A stretch of DNA of 64,000 bases from Desulfarculaceae bacterium (GTDB lineage Bacteria; Desulfobacterota; Desulfarculia; Desulfarculales; Desulfarculaceae). A program made the position numbers and the translations under genes. This document shows positions 47,599-55,891 of the stretch, in pieces (the first letter of the stretch is position 1; each line of letters begins with the position of its first letter). The stretch spans positions 124,001-188,000 of the forward strand of contig JAIPEN010000004.1 in the NCBI GenBank assembly GCA_021737145.1, read 5' to 3'. The notes under the pieces were generated by a model, which made no database searches, had not been told where the DNA came from, and worked only from the letters and a program-made list of their open reading frames with translations.

Positions 47599-47914
47599 GC
47601 CTGTGATCAATTAAGACCAAAGCGCCTCGCCGGAAATGGCGGGGCGCTTTTGATTGGGCCCAGATAAAAGCAGTTGGGAAAGGATAAATAAGCTGGGGCG
47701 CGGGCGGGCCGCTCGGCCGTGCATGTGTGGCAGAGGTGATTGCGCGGCTATGTCAGGCCAGCACCAGGGATGGCAGCCTGGTTGCGACGTGAAAAGCGGG
47801 CTTCGGTACAGACCGGCCAAAGTCTAAATCCAGTCTCCGTGGAGCAGGGCCCCTCCCCTCTTCCCTTTTCCCCAACCTCTTCTTTCTTAATTTCTTAATT
47901 TTTCTTCCCCTGCC
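47599..47914. other. 316-base intergenic region between convergent genes
   Basis: It begins with the cytochrome terminator (47620-47651). The right part (about 47848-47912) is a nearly pure C/T tract on the plus strand, a purine run on the minus strand just after the queE stop. No gene is supported. Confidence 0.6.
47620..47651 (+). terminator. terminator after the octaheme cytochrome
   Basis: A 12-base-pair stem (47620-47631 with 47638-47649; one G-T pair) with loop GGAAAT; the stem itself ends in Ts and TTTTG follows. Confidence 0.8.
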
Positions 47915-48556
47915 TCACACGCCGCGATCCTTATCCGGCCAGAGCTGCTTGTGCAGGGGCATTTGAAAACGCGCCTCCAGGCGATCGGCCAGCATCCACC
48001 CCGCAACCTGGGCCGGGTCCACCGCGCGGTGCACGCAGGAGATGAGCACCTGGGCCCTCTGGGACAGGCCGTGGCGCTCGATGATGGCGCGGGCGTAGTC
48101 ATAATCCTCGCGCCCGGCCAACACGAACTTAATCTGGTGGTGCTCCCGCAGCAGGCTTAGGTTGGGCCAATGCATGCGCTCGGCCATGCCCGAGGAGGGG
48201 CATTTGATGTCCATGATCACATGCACCGCCTCGGGCACCGGCGCGATGCTTATGGCCCCGCTGGTCTCCAACAGCACGGTGTAGCCCTGCTCGCTGAGCC
48301 CGGCCATGAGTTCGGGCGCGGCCAGTTGCACCAGGGGCTCGCCGCCGGTTATCTCCACCAGGCCCACCCCGTGGCGCTCCACCTTTTTGGTTATCTCGGG
48401 CAGGGACATCATCTCGCCGGGCGCCTTGGCATAGGCGGTGTCGCACCAGGCGCAGTCCAGAGGGCAGCCGGACAGGCGCACGAACACGCAGGGCAGGCCC
48501 ATGAAGCTGGACTCGCCTTGCAGGCTGTGGAATATTTCGCACACTTCCAAAAGCAC
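47915..48556 (-). CDS. queE: 7-carboxy-7-deazaguanine synthase (radical SAM)
   Basis: 213 residues; start GTG 48556 behind AAGGAAGG. The radical SAM cluster motif is CPLDCAWC (C31, C35, C38; Cx3Cx2C), preceded by the QueE mark SLQGESSFMGLP. It makes CDG from carboxy-tetrahydropterin for queuosine or other 7-deazaguanines. No queC or queD is nearby. Single gene. Confidence 0.94.
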   Translation of the reverse strand: MLLEVCEIFHSLQGESSFMGLPCVFVRLSGCPLDCAWCDTAYAKAPGEMMSLPEITKKVERHGVGLVEITGGEPLVQLAAPELMAGLSEQGYTVLLETSGAISIAPVPEAVHVIMDIKCPSSGMAERMHWPNLSLLREHHQIKFVLAGREDYDYARAIIERHGLSQRAQVLISCVHRAVDPAQVAGWMLADRLEARFQMPLHKQLWPDKDRGV

Positions 48557-48585
48557 GCCGGCCTTCCTTGCTGGGATCTGAGTGC

Positions 48586-48614
48586 ATTGTATATTACCCC
48601 CGGGCTCCGCCCAA
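48586..48614 (-). promoter_or_regulatory. possible promoter for queE
   Basis: Minus strand TTGGGC (48614-48609) and TACAAT (48591-48586), spacer 17 bases, about 30 bases upstream of the GTG. I see no preQ1 riboswitch pattern. Confidence 0.4.
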
Positions 48615-48742
48615 GGGCCGCGCGCACCACCCCCTTGGCGCGAACGGCTATTTTAAGATAGCATTAGTAGGTAAGAATTATTTTCCGGTTCTCCACGGGG
48701 AGGCCGCGCAAGCTGGGGAGCGCTCTTTTGCCCTACCAAGCC

Positions 48743-49498
48743 ATGGACAAGAAATTTTTCAACAAGGGCACCATCGCCCTGGGCCTGCTGGCCATATCCG
48801 GTGTCTTCTACGTGGGGTTCTGGCTCTACACCGGCGAGCTGGCCTACATATCCAAATATTTTTATATTCACCTGGCGTTCCTGCCTATCCACGCCCTGGT
48901 TTTGGGCCTGATCCTGGACGAACTTATTCAAGCCAGGGAAAAGATCGAGCGCCGCAAGCGGCTGAACATGTTCCTGGGCATTTTCTTCCGCCAGATGGGC
49001 CTGGACATCATGCTCAACATGCTCCCCCTGGTGGACAACCGCGACGATTTGGAAGAGCGCCTATTGGTGGACAAGACCTGGAAGGCGCGTCATTTCCGGC
49101 TGGCCCGGCGGGACCTGGCCCACTTCAGCCCCAAGATGCGGGCCGATCGGGAGGAGCTGGCCAACCTGCTGGACCTGTTGGCCGGGCGGGAAGAAGACAT
49201 CATCGCCATGACCCGCAACCCGCTGATGCTGGAGTTCGAAAGTCTGTACCGCTGCCTGCTGGCCCTGTTCCACCTCATCGAGGAAACCCAGTTCCGGGGT
49301 CCGGTGGAGGGTCTGGCCGAAGGCGCGGTGAAGCACCTGGCCTCGGACACCGGCAAGGCCCTGACCCGTTTGTCCAGCCTGTGGCTTGCCTATCTGGAGC
49401 ATCTCAAGGGCGAGCACCCGGTGCTCTTCGGCTTCCAGGTGGGCCTGCACAACACCATCCAGCCGGTGATGCTGGGTGAAGAGACCCGCTCTTCGTAG
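48743..49498 (+). CDS. hypothetical membrane protein
   Basis: 251 residues from ATG 48743 (a TTG five codons upstream is possible). Two membrane helices (about 10-29 and 38-60) are followed by a long, charged, probably all-helical cytoplasmic domain with no motif I recognise. The Arg/Lys-rich stretch after the second helix (REKIERRKR) suggests the C-terminus is inside. It lies 20 bases before the glycosyltransferase and may be in one transcript with it. Confidence 0.7.
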   Translation: MDKKFFNKGTIALGLLAISGVFYVGFWLYTGELAYISKYFYIHLAFLPIHALVLGLILDELIQAREKIERRKRLNMFLGIFFRQMGLDIMLNMLPLVDNRDDLEERLLVDKTWKARHFRLARRDLAHFSPKMRADREELANLLDLLAGREEDIIAMTRNPLMLEFESLYRCLLALFHLIEETQFRGPVEGLAEGAVKHLASDTGKALTRLSSLWLAYLEHLKGEHPVLFGFQVGLHNTIQPVMLGEETRSS

Positions 49499-49518
49499 GG
49501 GCCGCCCCCGGGCACAGC

Positions 49519-50241
49519 ATGGACAAGAGCACGGCCAGCCGCACCCAAGGGAACGGCCTCCCGGCCGCAGCCATCAGCGTGATCATCCCCGCGCTTAACG
49601 AAGAAAAAACCATCGCCGCCACGGTGGCCTCCGCCCTGGGCGCATCCGGAGCGGAGGTGCTGGTGGTGGACGGCGGCAGCCGCGACGCCACCATGCAGCA
49701 GGCCGAGGCGGCCGGGGCCAAGGTGATGCGGGCATCCCGGGGCCGGGCCTCGCAGATGAACGCCGGGGCGGCCCGGGCCCGGGGCGACGTGTTGCTGTTC
49801 CTGCACGCGGACACCCGCCTGCCCTTGGGCTGGCAGCGCGAGGTGGCGCGCATCCTGGCCCTGCCCAACGTGGCGGCCGGGGCCTTCGCCTTTCGCCTGG
49901 ACCACCGCCCGGCCGGGCTGCGCTTCATCGAGCTGAGCGTGGCCGCCCGTTGCCGTTGGGCCGGCCTGCCTTATGGCGACCAGGGCCTGTTCCTGACCCA
50001 CCGCGTGTTCCAACGGGCCGGCGGATTCCCGAACCTGCCCATCATGGAAGACTGCGAGATGATCCGCCGCTTGCGCGCCCTGGGCCGGGTGGCGCTCTCT
50101 CCCGCCCCGGCGGTCACCTCGGCCCGGCGCTGGCAACGCCGGGGCGCCCTGGCCACCACGGGCCTGAACTTTCTGGTGGTGGGCGCCTTCTACCTGGGAT
50201 TTTCCCCCGCCTTTTTGCGCCGTTTCTACGACCGCCTCTGA
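49519..50241 (+). CDS. family 2 glycosyltransferase (TIGR04283 type)
   Basis: 240 residues. GT-A fold with ISVIIPALNEEKTI, the donor-binding region VVDGGSRDAT and the DxD-type HADTRLP, plus the family end MEDCEMIRRLRALG. TIGR04283 enzymes (rSAM/selenodomain-associated transferase 2) are often found with other transferases; none is adjacent here except the unknown membrane protein. The acceptor is unknown. A hydrophobic segment near 215-230 may touch the membrane. Confidence 0.88.
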   Translation: MDKSTASRTQGNGLPAAAISVIIPALNEEKTIAATVASALGASGAEVLVVDGGSRDATMQQAEAAGAKVMRASRGRASQMNAGAARARGDVLLFLHADTRLPLGWQREVARILALPNVAAGAFAFRLDHRPAGLRFIELSVAARCRWAGLPYGDQGLFLTHRVFQRAGGFPNLPIMEDCEMIRRLRALGRVALSPAPAVTSARRWQRRGALATTGLNFLVVGAFYLGFSPAFLRRFYDRL

Positions 50242-50301
50242 CCCTCGGCCCCTCCTAAATATCCGCCTGGCTGAATTTTGCTCACAAGCTCCCAAGCGGG
50301 G

Positions 50302-50331
50302 TTGACACTGAGGGGGCGGATGGATACTAAT
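50302..50331 (+). promoter_or_regulatory. promoter for the fumarase-fumarate reductase run
   Basis: Consensus TTGACA (50302-50307), then TACTAAT (50325-50331) at a 17-18 base spacing. The -35 is strong and the -10 moderate. It implies a start near 50337, which makes upstream ATG 50320 unlikely as start codon. Confidence 0.55.
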
Positions 50332-50351
50332 TGTAGTTCAATTGAGGTTTT

Positions 50352-50392
50352 GCGGGCCCAGTCCGCCAGAATTCAGCGGGCCCAGTCCGCCA
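50352..50392 (+). repeat. 17-base tandem direct repeat in the fumarase leader
   Basis: GCGGGCCCAGTCCGCCA occurs at 50352-50368 and again at 50376-50392, with a 24-base period. Each copy can form a small GCGG/CCGC hairpin. It lies between the predicted transcription start and the ribosome site of the fumarase alpha gene. Confidence 0.7.
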
Positions 50393-50409
50393 AAAAATGG
50401 GAGTTAGAA

Positions 50410-51258
50410 TTGGCAAGTCCACGCACCGTTGAGGTGTCGGCTGTTGCCGATGCCGTGGCCCGTCTATGCGGCGAGGCCGATTTATATTTACCCGAGGATG
50501 TGCGCCAGGCGTTCACCCGGGCCCAGGCCGAGGAGCCTTCCTTGGTGGGCCAGGAGGTCCTGGGGCGACTTTTGGAAAACGCAGACATAGCCGCCGAAGA
50601 GAAGATGCCCATTTGCCAGGATTGCGGCCTGGCGGTGATTTTCATGGACATCGGCCAGGACGCGCACCTGGTGGGGGGCGACCTTATCGAGGCCGTCAAC
50701 GACGGGGTGCGCCGCGGCTATGAGGAGAACTATTTGCGCAAGAGCGCCTGTCATCCTTTCACCCGGACCAACACCGGCGACAACACCCCGGCGGTGGTCC
50801 ACACCCAAATCGTCCCCGGCGACAAGGTCCACCTGTGGGTGGTGCCCAAGGGCGGGGGCAGCGAAAACATGTCCAAGGTCTTTTTGCTCACCCCGGCGGT
50901 GGGCCTGGCCGGCGTCAAAAAAGCGGTCATGGACACCGTGGAGGCGGCCGGCCCCAACCCCTGCCCCCCCATCATCCTGGGGGTGGCCATTGGCGGCACC
51001 TTTGATCACGCGGCGGTTCGCGCCAAGCGCACCCTGCTCCGGGAGCTGGACTCGGTGAACCCCGATCCCGAGGCGGCCGAGCTGGAGCAGGTTCTTTTGG
51101 AGGACGTGAACACCCTGGGCATCGGCCCGGCCGGATTGGGCGGGGCCACCACCTGCCTGAAGGTATTTGTGGACATCAAGCCCTGCCACATCGCCAGCCT
51201 GCCGGTGGCGGTGAACGTGCAGTGCCACGCCGCCCGCCACAAGGAGGCCGTGCTATGA
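50410..51258 (+). CDS. class I fumarate hydratase alpha subunit
   Basis: 282 residues from TTG 50410, 6 bases after GGGAG. The frame is open to 50278, but that includes the promoter and repeat, and family members begin at this point (RTVEVSAVADAV). Cluster cysteines are visible in ICQDCGLA, ACHPF and GATTCLK. With the beta subunit it forms the oxygen-labile [4Fe-4S] fumarase that hydrates fumarate to malate. A tartrate dehydratase role is possible, but the frd genes next door favour fumarase. Confidence 0.9.
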   Translation: MASPRTVEVSAVADAVARLCGEADLYLPEDVRQAFTRAQAEEPSLVGQEVLGRLLENADIAAEEKMPICQDCGLAVIFMDIGQDAHLVGGDLIEAVNDGVRRGYEENYLRKSACHPFTRTNTGDNTPAVVHTQIVPGDKVHLWVVPKGGGSENMSKVFLLTPAVGLAGVKKAVMDTVEAAGPNPCPPIILGVAIGGTFDHAAVRAKRTLLRELDSVNPDPEAAELEQVLLEDVNTLGIGPAGLGGATTCLKVFVDIKPCHIASLPVAVNVQCHAARHKEAVL

Positions 51259-51812
51259 GCGAACTCATCAAGCTGAATCCGCCTCTGGTGGACCAGGACG
51301 TGACCGCCCTGACCGCGGGCGACAAGGTGCTGGTCAGCGGCACCATCTACACCGGCCGCGACGCGGCCCACAAGCGCATCGTGGAGACCCTGGCCGCGGG
51401 CGGGGAGCCTCCCTTCCCCCTGCAAGGGGCCGTGATCTTTTACGTGGGCCCCTCGCCGCCCCCTCCTGGCCGGGTCATCGGCGCGGCCGGACCCACCACC
51501 AGCTACCGCATGGACGCCTACGCCCCCACCCTCATGGCCGAGGGGCTCAAGGCCATGATCGGCAAGGGCAAGCGCAACCCCGAGGTCAAGCAGGCCATGG
51601 CCGATTACAAGGCGGTCTACCTGGCGGCCATCGGCGGGGCGGGAGCCCTCATGGCCCGTTGCATCAAACAGGCCGAGGTCATCGCCTACCCCGAGCTGGG
51701 GCCCGAGGCGGTGCGCCGCCTGGTGGTTGAAGACATGCCCCTATTCGTAGTCAACGACGTGCACGGCGGCGACCTGTATGAGCAGGGACGCCAGGCCTAC
51801 GCGCGCACATAA
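51255..51812 (+). CDS. class I fumarate hydratase beta subunit
   Basis: 185 residues from ATG 51255, overlapping the alpha stop by 4 bases (ATGA). Conserved stretches: LVSGTIYTGRDAAHKRI, PTTSYRMD and FVVNDVHGGDLY. It supplies the C-terminal domain of the split class I fumarase. Confidence 0.93.
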   Translation: MSELIKLNPPLVDQDVTALTAGDKVLVSGTIYTGRDAAHKRIVETLAAGGEPPFPLQGAVIFYVGPSPPPPGRVIGAAGPTTSYRMDAYAPTLMAEGLKAMIGKGKRNPEVKQAMADYKAVYLAAIGGAGALMARCIKQAEVIAYPELGPEAVRRLVVEDMPLFVVNDVHGGDLYEQGRQAYART

Positions 51813-51871
51813 TCCATAACCGCCGCTTCTCCCGGGGGGGGAGCGATACAGCAAGCGAGGCGAGAACAATC

Positions 51872-52534
51872 ATGAGTAGCGTAGACACCGCTATATTCGT
51901 TAAACCGCCCAGCCGGGCGAGCGCCTATCTGGACTGGATCCAGATGCTCACCGGGGCCGGCTTGGTTCTTTTTATGTGGAGCCACATGGTTTTGGTGGCC
52001 AGCGTGAACATCGGCCCCAACGTGATGAACACCATCGCCTATTTCTTCGAGGCCACCTACATGGCCCAGGTGGGCGGTCCGATCATCGGCATCACCATGA
52101 TCATCCACTTCATCCTGGCCGCCCGCAAGATTCCCTACACCACCGACGAGCAGGGAGTCATCTGGCGGCACGCCAGGATGCTGCGCCACACCGACACCTG
52201 GCTGTGGGTCATCCAGGCGGTGACGGCCATGGTCATCCTGATCATGGGCTCGATCCACATTTGGACCGTGCTGACCGACCTGCCCATCACCGCGGCCAAG
52301 AGCGCCATGCGGGTGCAGGGCGGCTTCTGGGGCGTGTTCTACTTGATCCTGCTGCCCTGCGTGGAGCTGCACGTGGGTATCGGCTTCTACCGCATCGCGG
52401 TTAAGTGGGGATTCGTAAAGCGGTCCACCCGCAAGGGCTTCCACCGCTTCGAGAACATCTGGACCGGGGTTTTCATCCTCATCGGCTTGATCACCATCAT
52501 TCGGCTGTGGACCCTGCCGATTGCGGGCAATTAA
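51872..52534 (+). CDS. frdC: fumarate reductase / succinate dehydrogenase cytochrome b subunit
   Basis: 220 residues with five membrane helices. Histidines H38, H79, H100/H106, H129 and H167 lie in or near the helices, consistent with the dihaem (type B) cytochrome b of Wolinella FrdC. It anchors FrdAB and links to menaquinone. Together with frdA and frdB it forms a single operon about 60 bases after fumarase. Confidence 0.92.
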   Translation: MSSVDTAIFVKPPSRASAYLDWIQMLTGAGLVLFMWSHMVLVASVNIGPNVMNTIAYFFEATYMAQVGGPIIGITMIIHFILAARKIPYTTDEQGVIWRHARMLRHTDTWLWVIQAVTAMVILIMGSIHIWTVLTDLPITAAKSAMRVQGGFWGVFYLILLPCVELHVGIGFYRIAVKWGFVKRSTRKGFHRFENIWTGVFILIGLITIIRLWTLPIAGN

Positions 52535-52546
52535 GGAGGACACCCC

Positions 52547-54391
52547 ATGGAATACGAAACTTTCTACACTGATCTGCTCTGTGTGGGGGCCGGCCTGGCC
52601 GGCGAGCGCGTGGCCATCGAGGCCGCCGCGGCCGGGTTCGACGCCATCCTCCTTAGTTTGGTTCCCGCCCGCCGGTCCCACTCCTGCGCGGCCGAGGGCG
52701 GCATGCAGGCGGCCCTGGGCAACTGCGCCATGGGCGAGGGCGACAGCCCGGACGTGCACTTCGCCGACACGGTGAAGGGCTCGGACTGGGGCTGCGACCA
52801 GGAATGCGCCCGCATCTTCGCCGACACCGCGCCCATCGCGGTGCGCGAGGCGGCCCACTGGGGCATGCCCTGGAACCGGGTGGTGGCCGGCAAGGCCAAG
52901 TACTGGAAAGGCGGCGAGGAGTTCGAGGCCGAGGAAAAGAAGGAAAAGCACGGCCTGATCACCGCCCGCGCCTTTGGCGGCACCGCCAAGTGGCGCACCT
53001 GCTACACCGCCGACGGCACGGGCCACACTCTCCTGTACACCCTGGACAACAAGATCACCCAGCTGGGGGTCAGGGTGCACGACCGGGTGGAGGCCATCAG
53101 CCTGATCCACGACGGCGAAAACTGCATGGGCTGCGTGGCCCGCGACCTGAAGACCGGCAAGCTGCGGGTCTACCTGGCCAAGGCCACCCTCATCGCCACC
53201 GGCGGCTACGGCCGCATCTACTCCGAGACCACCAACACGGTGATCAACGAGGGTGGCGGTCACATCATCGCCCTGGACACCGGCCTGGTGCCTTTCGGCA
53301 ACCCCGAGGCGGTGCAGTTCCATCCCACCGGCGTGGTGCCCACCAACATCCTGGTGACCGAGGGTTGCCGGGGCGACGGCGGCACCCTGCTGGACGTGGA
53401 TGAAAAGCGCTTCATGGACAAGTACGAGCCGGCCAAGGCCGAGCTGGCCTCCCGCGACGTGGTGAGCCGCTGGATGATGTACCACATCGCCCAGGGCAAG
53501 GGCGTGCCCTCCCCCTACGGCGACCACCTCTGGCTGGACATCCGCCACCTGGGCGAGCAGCACATCACCACCAAGCTCCGCGAAGTCTACGACCTCTGCC
53601 GCCACTTCCTGGGGGTCAACCCCATCACCCAGCTCATCCCGGTGCGTCCGGCCCAGCACTATTCCATGGGCGGGGTGCGCACCAACAGCGACGGCGCGGC
53701 CTACGGCCTCAAGGGGCTGTTCTCGGCCGGCGAGTCCTCCTGTTGGGACATGCACGGCTTCAACCGCCTGGGCGGCAACTCCCTGGCCGAGACCATCGTG
53801 GCCGGCCGCCACGTGGGCATCAAGGTGGCCGAGTTCCTCAAGGGCGCCGAAGTGAGCTTCAGCACCGACCTGGCCGCCTCGGCGGTGGCCGCCGACGCCA
53901 ACCGCATCGCCCGCCTGGTGCGCGGGGCCGACGGCGAAGAGAACGTCTACGCCATCAAGGACGCCATGCAGCAGGTGATGATGGACAAGGTGGGCATCTT
54001 CCGCAACGGCGACGACCTGCAAGCCGCGGTGGACGAGCTCAGGGCCATCTACGCCAAGGCCCTCAAGATCGGCCTGAAGTCCAACGGCATCGGGGCCAAC
54101 CCCGAGCTGGCCCTGGCGCTCAAGATGCCGGGCATGGTGCGTCTGGCCATCTGCGCGGCCTACGGCGCGTTGATGCGCACCGAGAGCCGAGGCTGCCACG
54201 CCCGCGACGACTACCCGGCGCGCAACGACCGCGACTGGCTCAACCGGACCCTGGCCTACTGGAAAGACCTGGAGGCCGATCTGCCCGAGCTTCAGTACGA
54301 GCCGTCCACCCAGGTCGTGTACCTGCCGCCGGGCGACCGCGGCTACGGCAAGACCGAGATTATTCCCATGGACGAGCCGAAAGAGGACTAG
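52547..54391 (+). CDS. frdA: fumarate reductase / succinate dehydrogenase flavoprotein subunit
   Basis: 614 residues from ATG 52547 behind AAGGAGG. FAD-binding CVGAGLAGERVA, the covalent-FAD histidine H45 in RRSHSCAAEGG and the active-site QFHPTG; HYSMGGVRTN follows. The order C-A-B is that of epsilon/deltaproteobacterial enzymes that work in both directions. The active site faces the cytoplasm. No Tat signal is present, unlike the periplasmic MFR type. Confidence 0.96.
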   Translation: MEYETFYTDLLCVGAGLAGERVAIEAAAAGFDAILLSLVPARRSHSCAAEGGMQAALGNCAMGEGDSPDVHFADTVKGSDWGCDQECARIFADTAPIAVREAAHWGMPWNRVVAGKAKYWKGGEEFEAEEKKEKHGLITARAFGGTAKWRTCYTADGTGHTLLYTLDNKITQLGVRVHDRVEAISLIHDGENCMGCVARDLKTGKLRVYLAKATLIATGGYGRIYSETTNTVINEGGGHIIALDTGLVPFGNPEAVQFHPTGVVPTNILVTEGCRGDGGTLLDVDEKRFMDKYEPAKAELASRDVVSRWMMYHIAQGKGVPSPYGDHLWLDIRHLGEQHITTKLREVYDLCRHFLGVNPITQLIPVRPAQHYSMGGVRTNSDGAAYGLKGLFSAGESSCWDMHGFNRLGGNSLAETIVAGRHVGIKVAEFLKGAEVSFSTDLAASAVAADANRIARLVRGADGEENVYAIKDAMQQVMMDKVGIFRNGDDLQAAVDELRAIYAKALKIGLKSNGIGANPELALALKMPGMVRLAICAAYGALMRTESRGCHARDDYPARNDRDWLNRTLAYWKDLEADLPELQYEPSTQVVYLPPGDRGYGKTEIIPMDEPKED

Positions 54392-54393
54392 CC

Positions 54394-55158
54394 ATGAGCA
54401 GGAAACTTAAATTCAATATATTCCGGTTCAATCCCGAGGACCCCAACTCGGTCCCCCATACCGACACCTTCACCCTGGAGGAGACCCCCAGCCTCACCTT
54501 GTTCATCGCCTTGAACAAGATCCGCGAGGAGCAGGACCCCTCCTTGATGTTCGACTTCGCCTGCCGCATGGCCATCTGCGGCTCCTGCGGCATGGTCATC
54601 AACGGCCGGCCCGGCCTGGCCTGCAAGACCCTGACCTCGGAGCTTCCCGACGAGATCACCCTCATGCCCCTGCCGGTGTTCAAGCTGGTGGGCGACCTGG
54701 CGGTGGACACGGGCACCTGGTTCCGCGAGACCAACACCAAGATCGAGTCCTGGATCCACTCGGGCCAGGACTTCGACCCCGAGGCCATCGAAGAGCGCAT
54801 GGAAAACGACCTGGCCAACGCCATCTTCGAGCTGGAGCGCTGCATCGAGTGCGGCTGCTGCGTGGCCTCCTGCGGCACGGCCAACATGCGCCCCGACTTC
54901 GTGGGCGCCTTTGCCCTCAACCGCATCGCCCGCTTCATCATGGACCCGCGCGACCAGCGCAGCGACGGCGAGTACTTCGAGGTGGTGGGCAATGACCAGG
55001 GCGTGTTCGGCTGCATGGGCCTGCTGGCCTGCGAGGATGTCTGCCCCCGGGAGATCCCCCTGCAGGATCAGCTGGGCATCCTTCGGCGCAAGATGGCCTT
55101 CGTAGGCCTGAAGAACCTGTTCAAGCCCAAGAAGCCGGCCCGCGAGCGCCGCTTCTAG
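54394..55158 (+). CDS. frdB: fumarate reductase / succinate dehydrogenase iron-sulfur subunit
   Basis: 254 residues; ATG 54394 lies 2 bases after the frdA stop. [2Fe-2S] ligands C57, C62, C65, C77; the ferredoxin part has CIECGCCVASC (150-160) and C207, C213, C217 for the [4Fe-4S] and [3Fe-4S] clusters. It carries electrons between FrdA and FrdC. Confidence 0.96.
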   Translation: MSRKLKFNIFRFNPEDPNSVPHTDTFTLEETPSLTLFIALNKIREEQDPSLMFDFACRMAICGSCGMVINGRPGLACKTLTSELPDEITLMPLPVFKLVGDLAVDTGTWFRETNTKIESWIHSGQDFDPEAIEERMENDLANAIFELERCIECGCCVASCGTANMRPDFVGAFALNRIARFIMDPRDQRSDGEYFEVVGNDQGVFGCMGLLACEDVCPREIPLQDQLGILRRKMAFVGLKNLFKPKKPARERRF

Positions 55159-55178
55159 GCAACTCTATAGGCATATCC

Positions 55179-55209
55179 GGGGCCGCCCTCATGGGGCGGC
55201 CCCTTTTTT
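55179..55209 (+). terminator. Rho-independent terminator after frdB
   Basis: A 10-base-pair stem (55179-55188 with 55194-55203) followed by six Ts (55204-55209). Confidence 0.9.
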
Positions 55210-55253
55210 ATGGCCCCTCCGCCAGGGCCCGGGGGTTTTGTGTTTGACAGCCT

Positions 55254-55282
55254 TGGCGGGACTGGTCTAGCCTTGGTAAAGT
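55254..55282 (+). promoter_or_regulatory. possible promoter for hpt
   Basis: TTGGCG (55254-55259) and TAAAGT (55277-55282), spacer 17 bases. A consensus TTGACA at 55244-55249 with a weaker TAGCCT at 55268-55273 is an alternative. Confidence 0.45.
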
Positions 55283-55344
55283 AAACACCATTGAAACCGG
55301 GCGTTTGTGGAGCAACACCAACCTGGGACGCGTAGGGGCGGCAA

Positions 55345-55884
55345 TTGTCCGGACAATCATCCATCAAACTGGTCTTTTCGCCGGAGGTCATCCAGCGCAG
55401 GGTCCAGGAACTGGCCGCCCATCTGGCCGAGGACTACGCCGACACCGAACCAGTGGTGCTGGGGGTGCTCAAGGGTTGCTTCATCTTCATGAGCGACTTG
55501 GTGCGGCGCTTGAACCTGCCGGTGGAGGTCGACTTCGTGCGCTTGTCGTCCTACGGCGCCTCGGACACCTCCAGCGGCACGGTGGAGATGACCACCCCGC
55601 CCAGCATTTCCCTGGAAGGCAGGCCGGTGCTGGTGGTGGAGGACATCGTGGACACCGGGCGCACCTTGTCCTGGCTCCAGCAATACCTGGAGTCTCTGGG
55701 CCCCAGTTCAGTGCGCTTCTGCGTGCTGGTGGACAAGGCCGAGCGCCGCGAGTTGGATTTTGACGCGGATTACGTGGGCTTCCACGTGCCCAAGGGTTTT
55801 TTGGTGGGCTACGGCCTGGACTATGACGAACGTTACCGTTTTTTGCCGGGGATATACGAGATAACCGGCCAGGAATCCAGTTGA
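55345..55884 (+). CDS. hpt: hypoxanthine phosphoribosyltransferase
   Basis: 179 residues; start TTG 55345 with AGGGGCGG just upstream, as the next in-frame ATG is too far inside. The PRPP-binding motif is VLVVEDIVDTGRTLSWL and the early loop VLKGCFIFMSDL. It salvages hypoxanthine/guanine to IMP/GMP. It is followed 7 bases later by the zinc-ribbon protein. Confidence 0.93.
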   Translation: MSGQSSIKLVFSPEVIQRRVQELAAHLAEDYADTEPVVLGVLKGCFIFMSDLVRRLNLPVEVDFVRLSSYGASDTSSGTVEMTTPPSISLEGRPVLVVEDIVDTGRTLSWLQQYLESLGPSSVRFCVLVDKAERRELDFDADYVGFHVPKGFLVGYGLDYDERYRFLPGIYEITGQESS

Positions 55885-55891
55885 TACGCTT

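Noticed and set aside
48557-48742. preQ1 riboswitch before queE
   Set aside because: No matching stem-loop with an A-rich tail near the queE ribosome site.
50278-50409. N-terminal extension of fumarase alpha (ATG 50320 or earlier)
   Set aside because: It would be translated from upstream of the predicted transcription start; the family begins near residue 45 of that frame, and GGGAG-TTG gives a good start.
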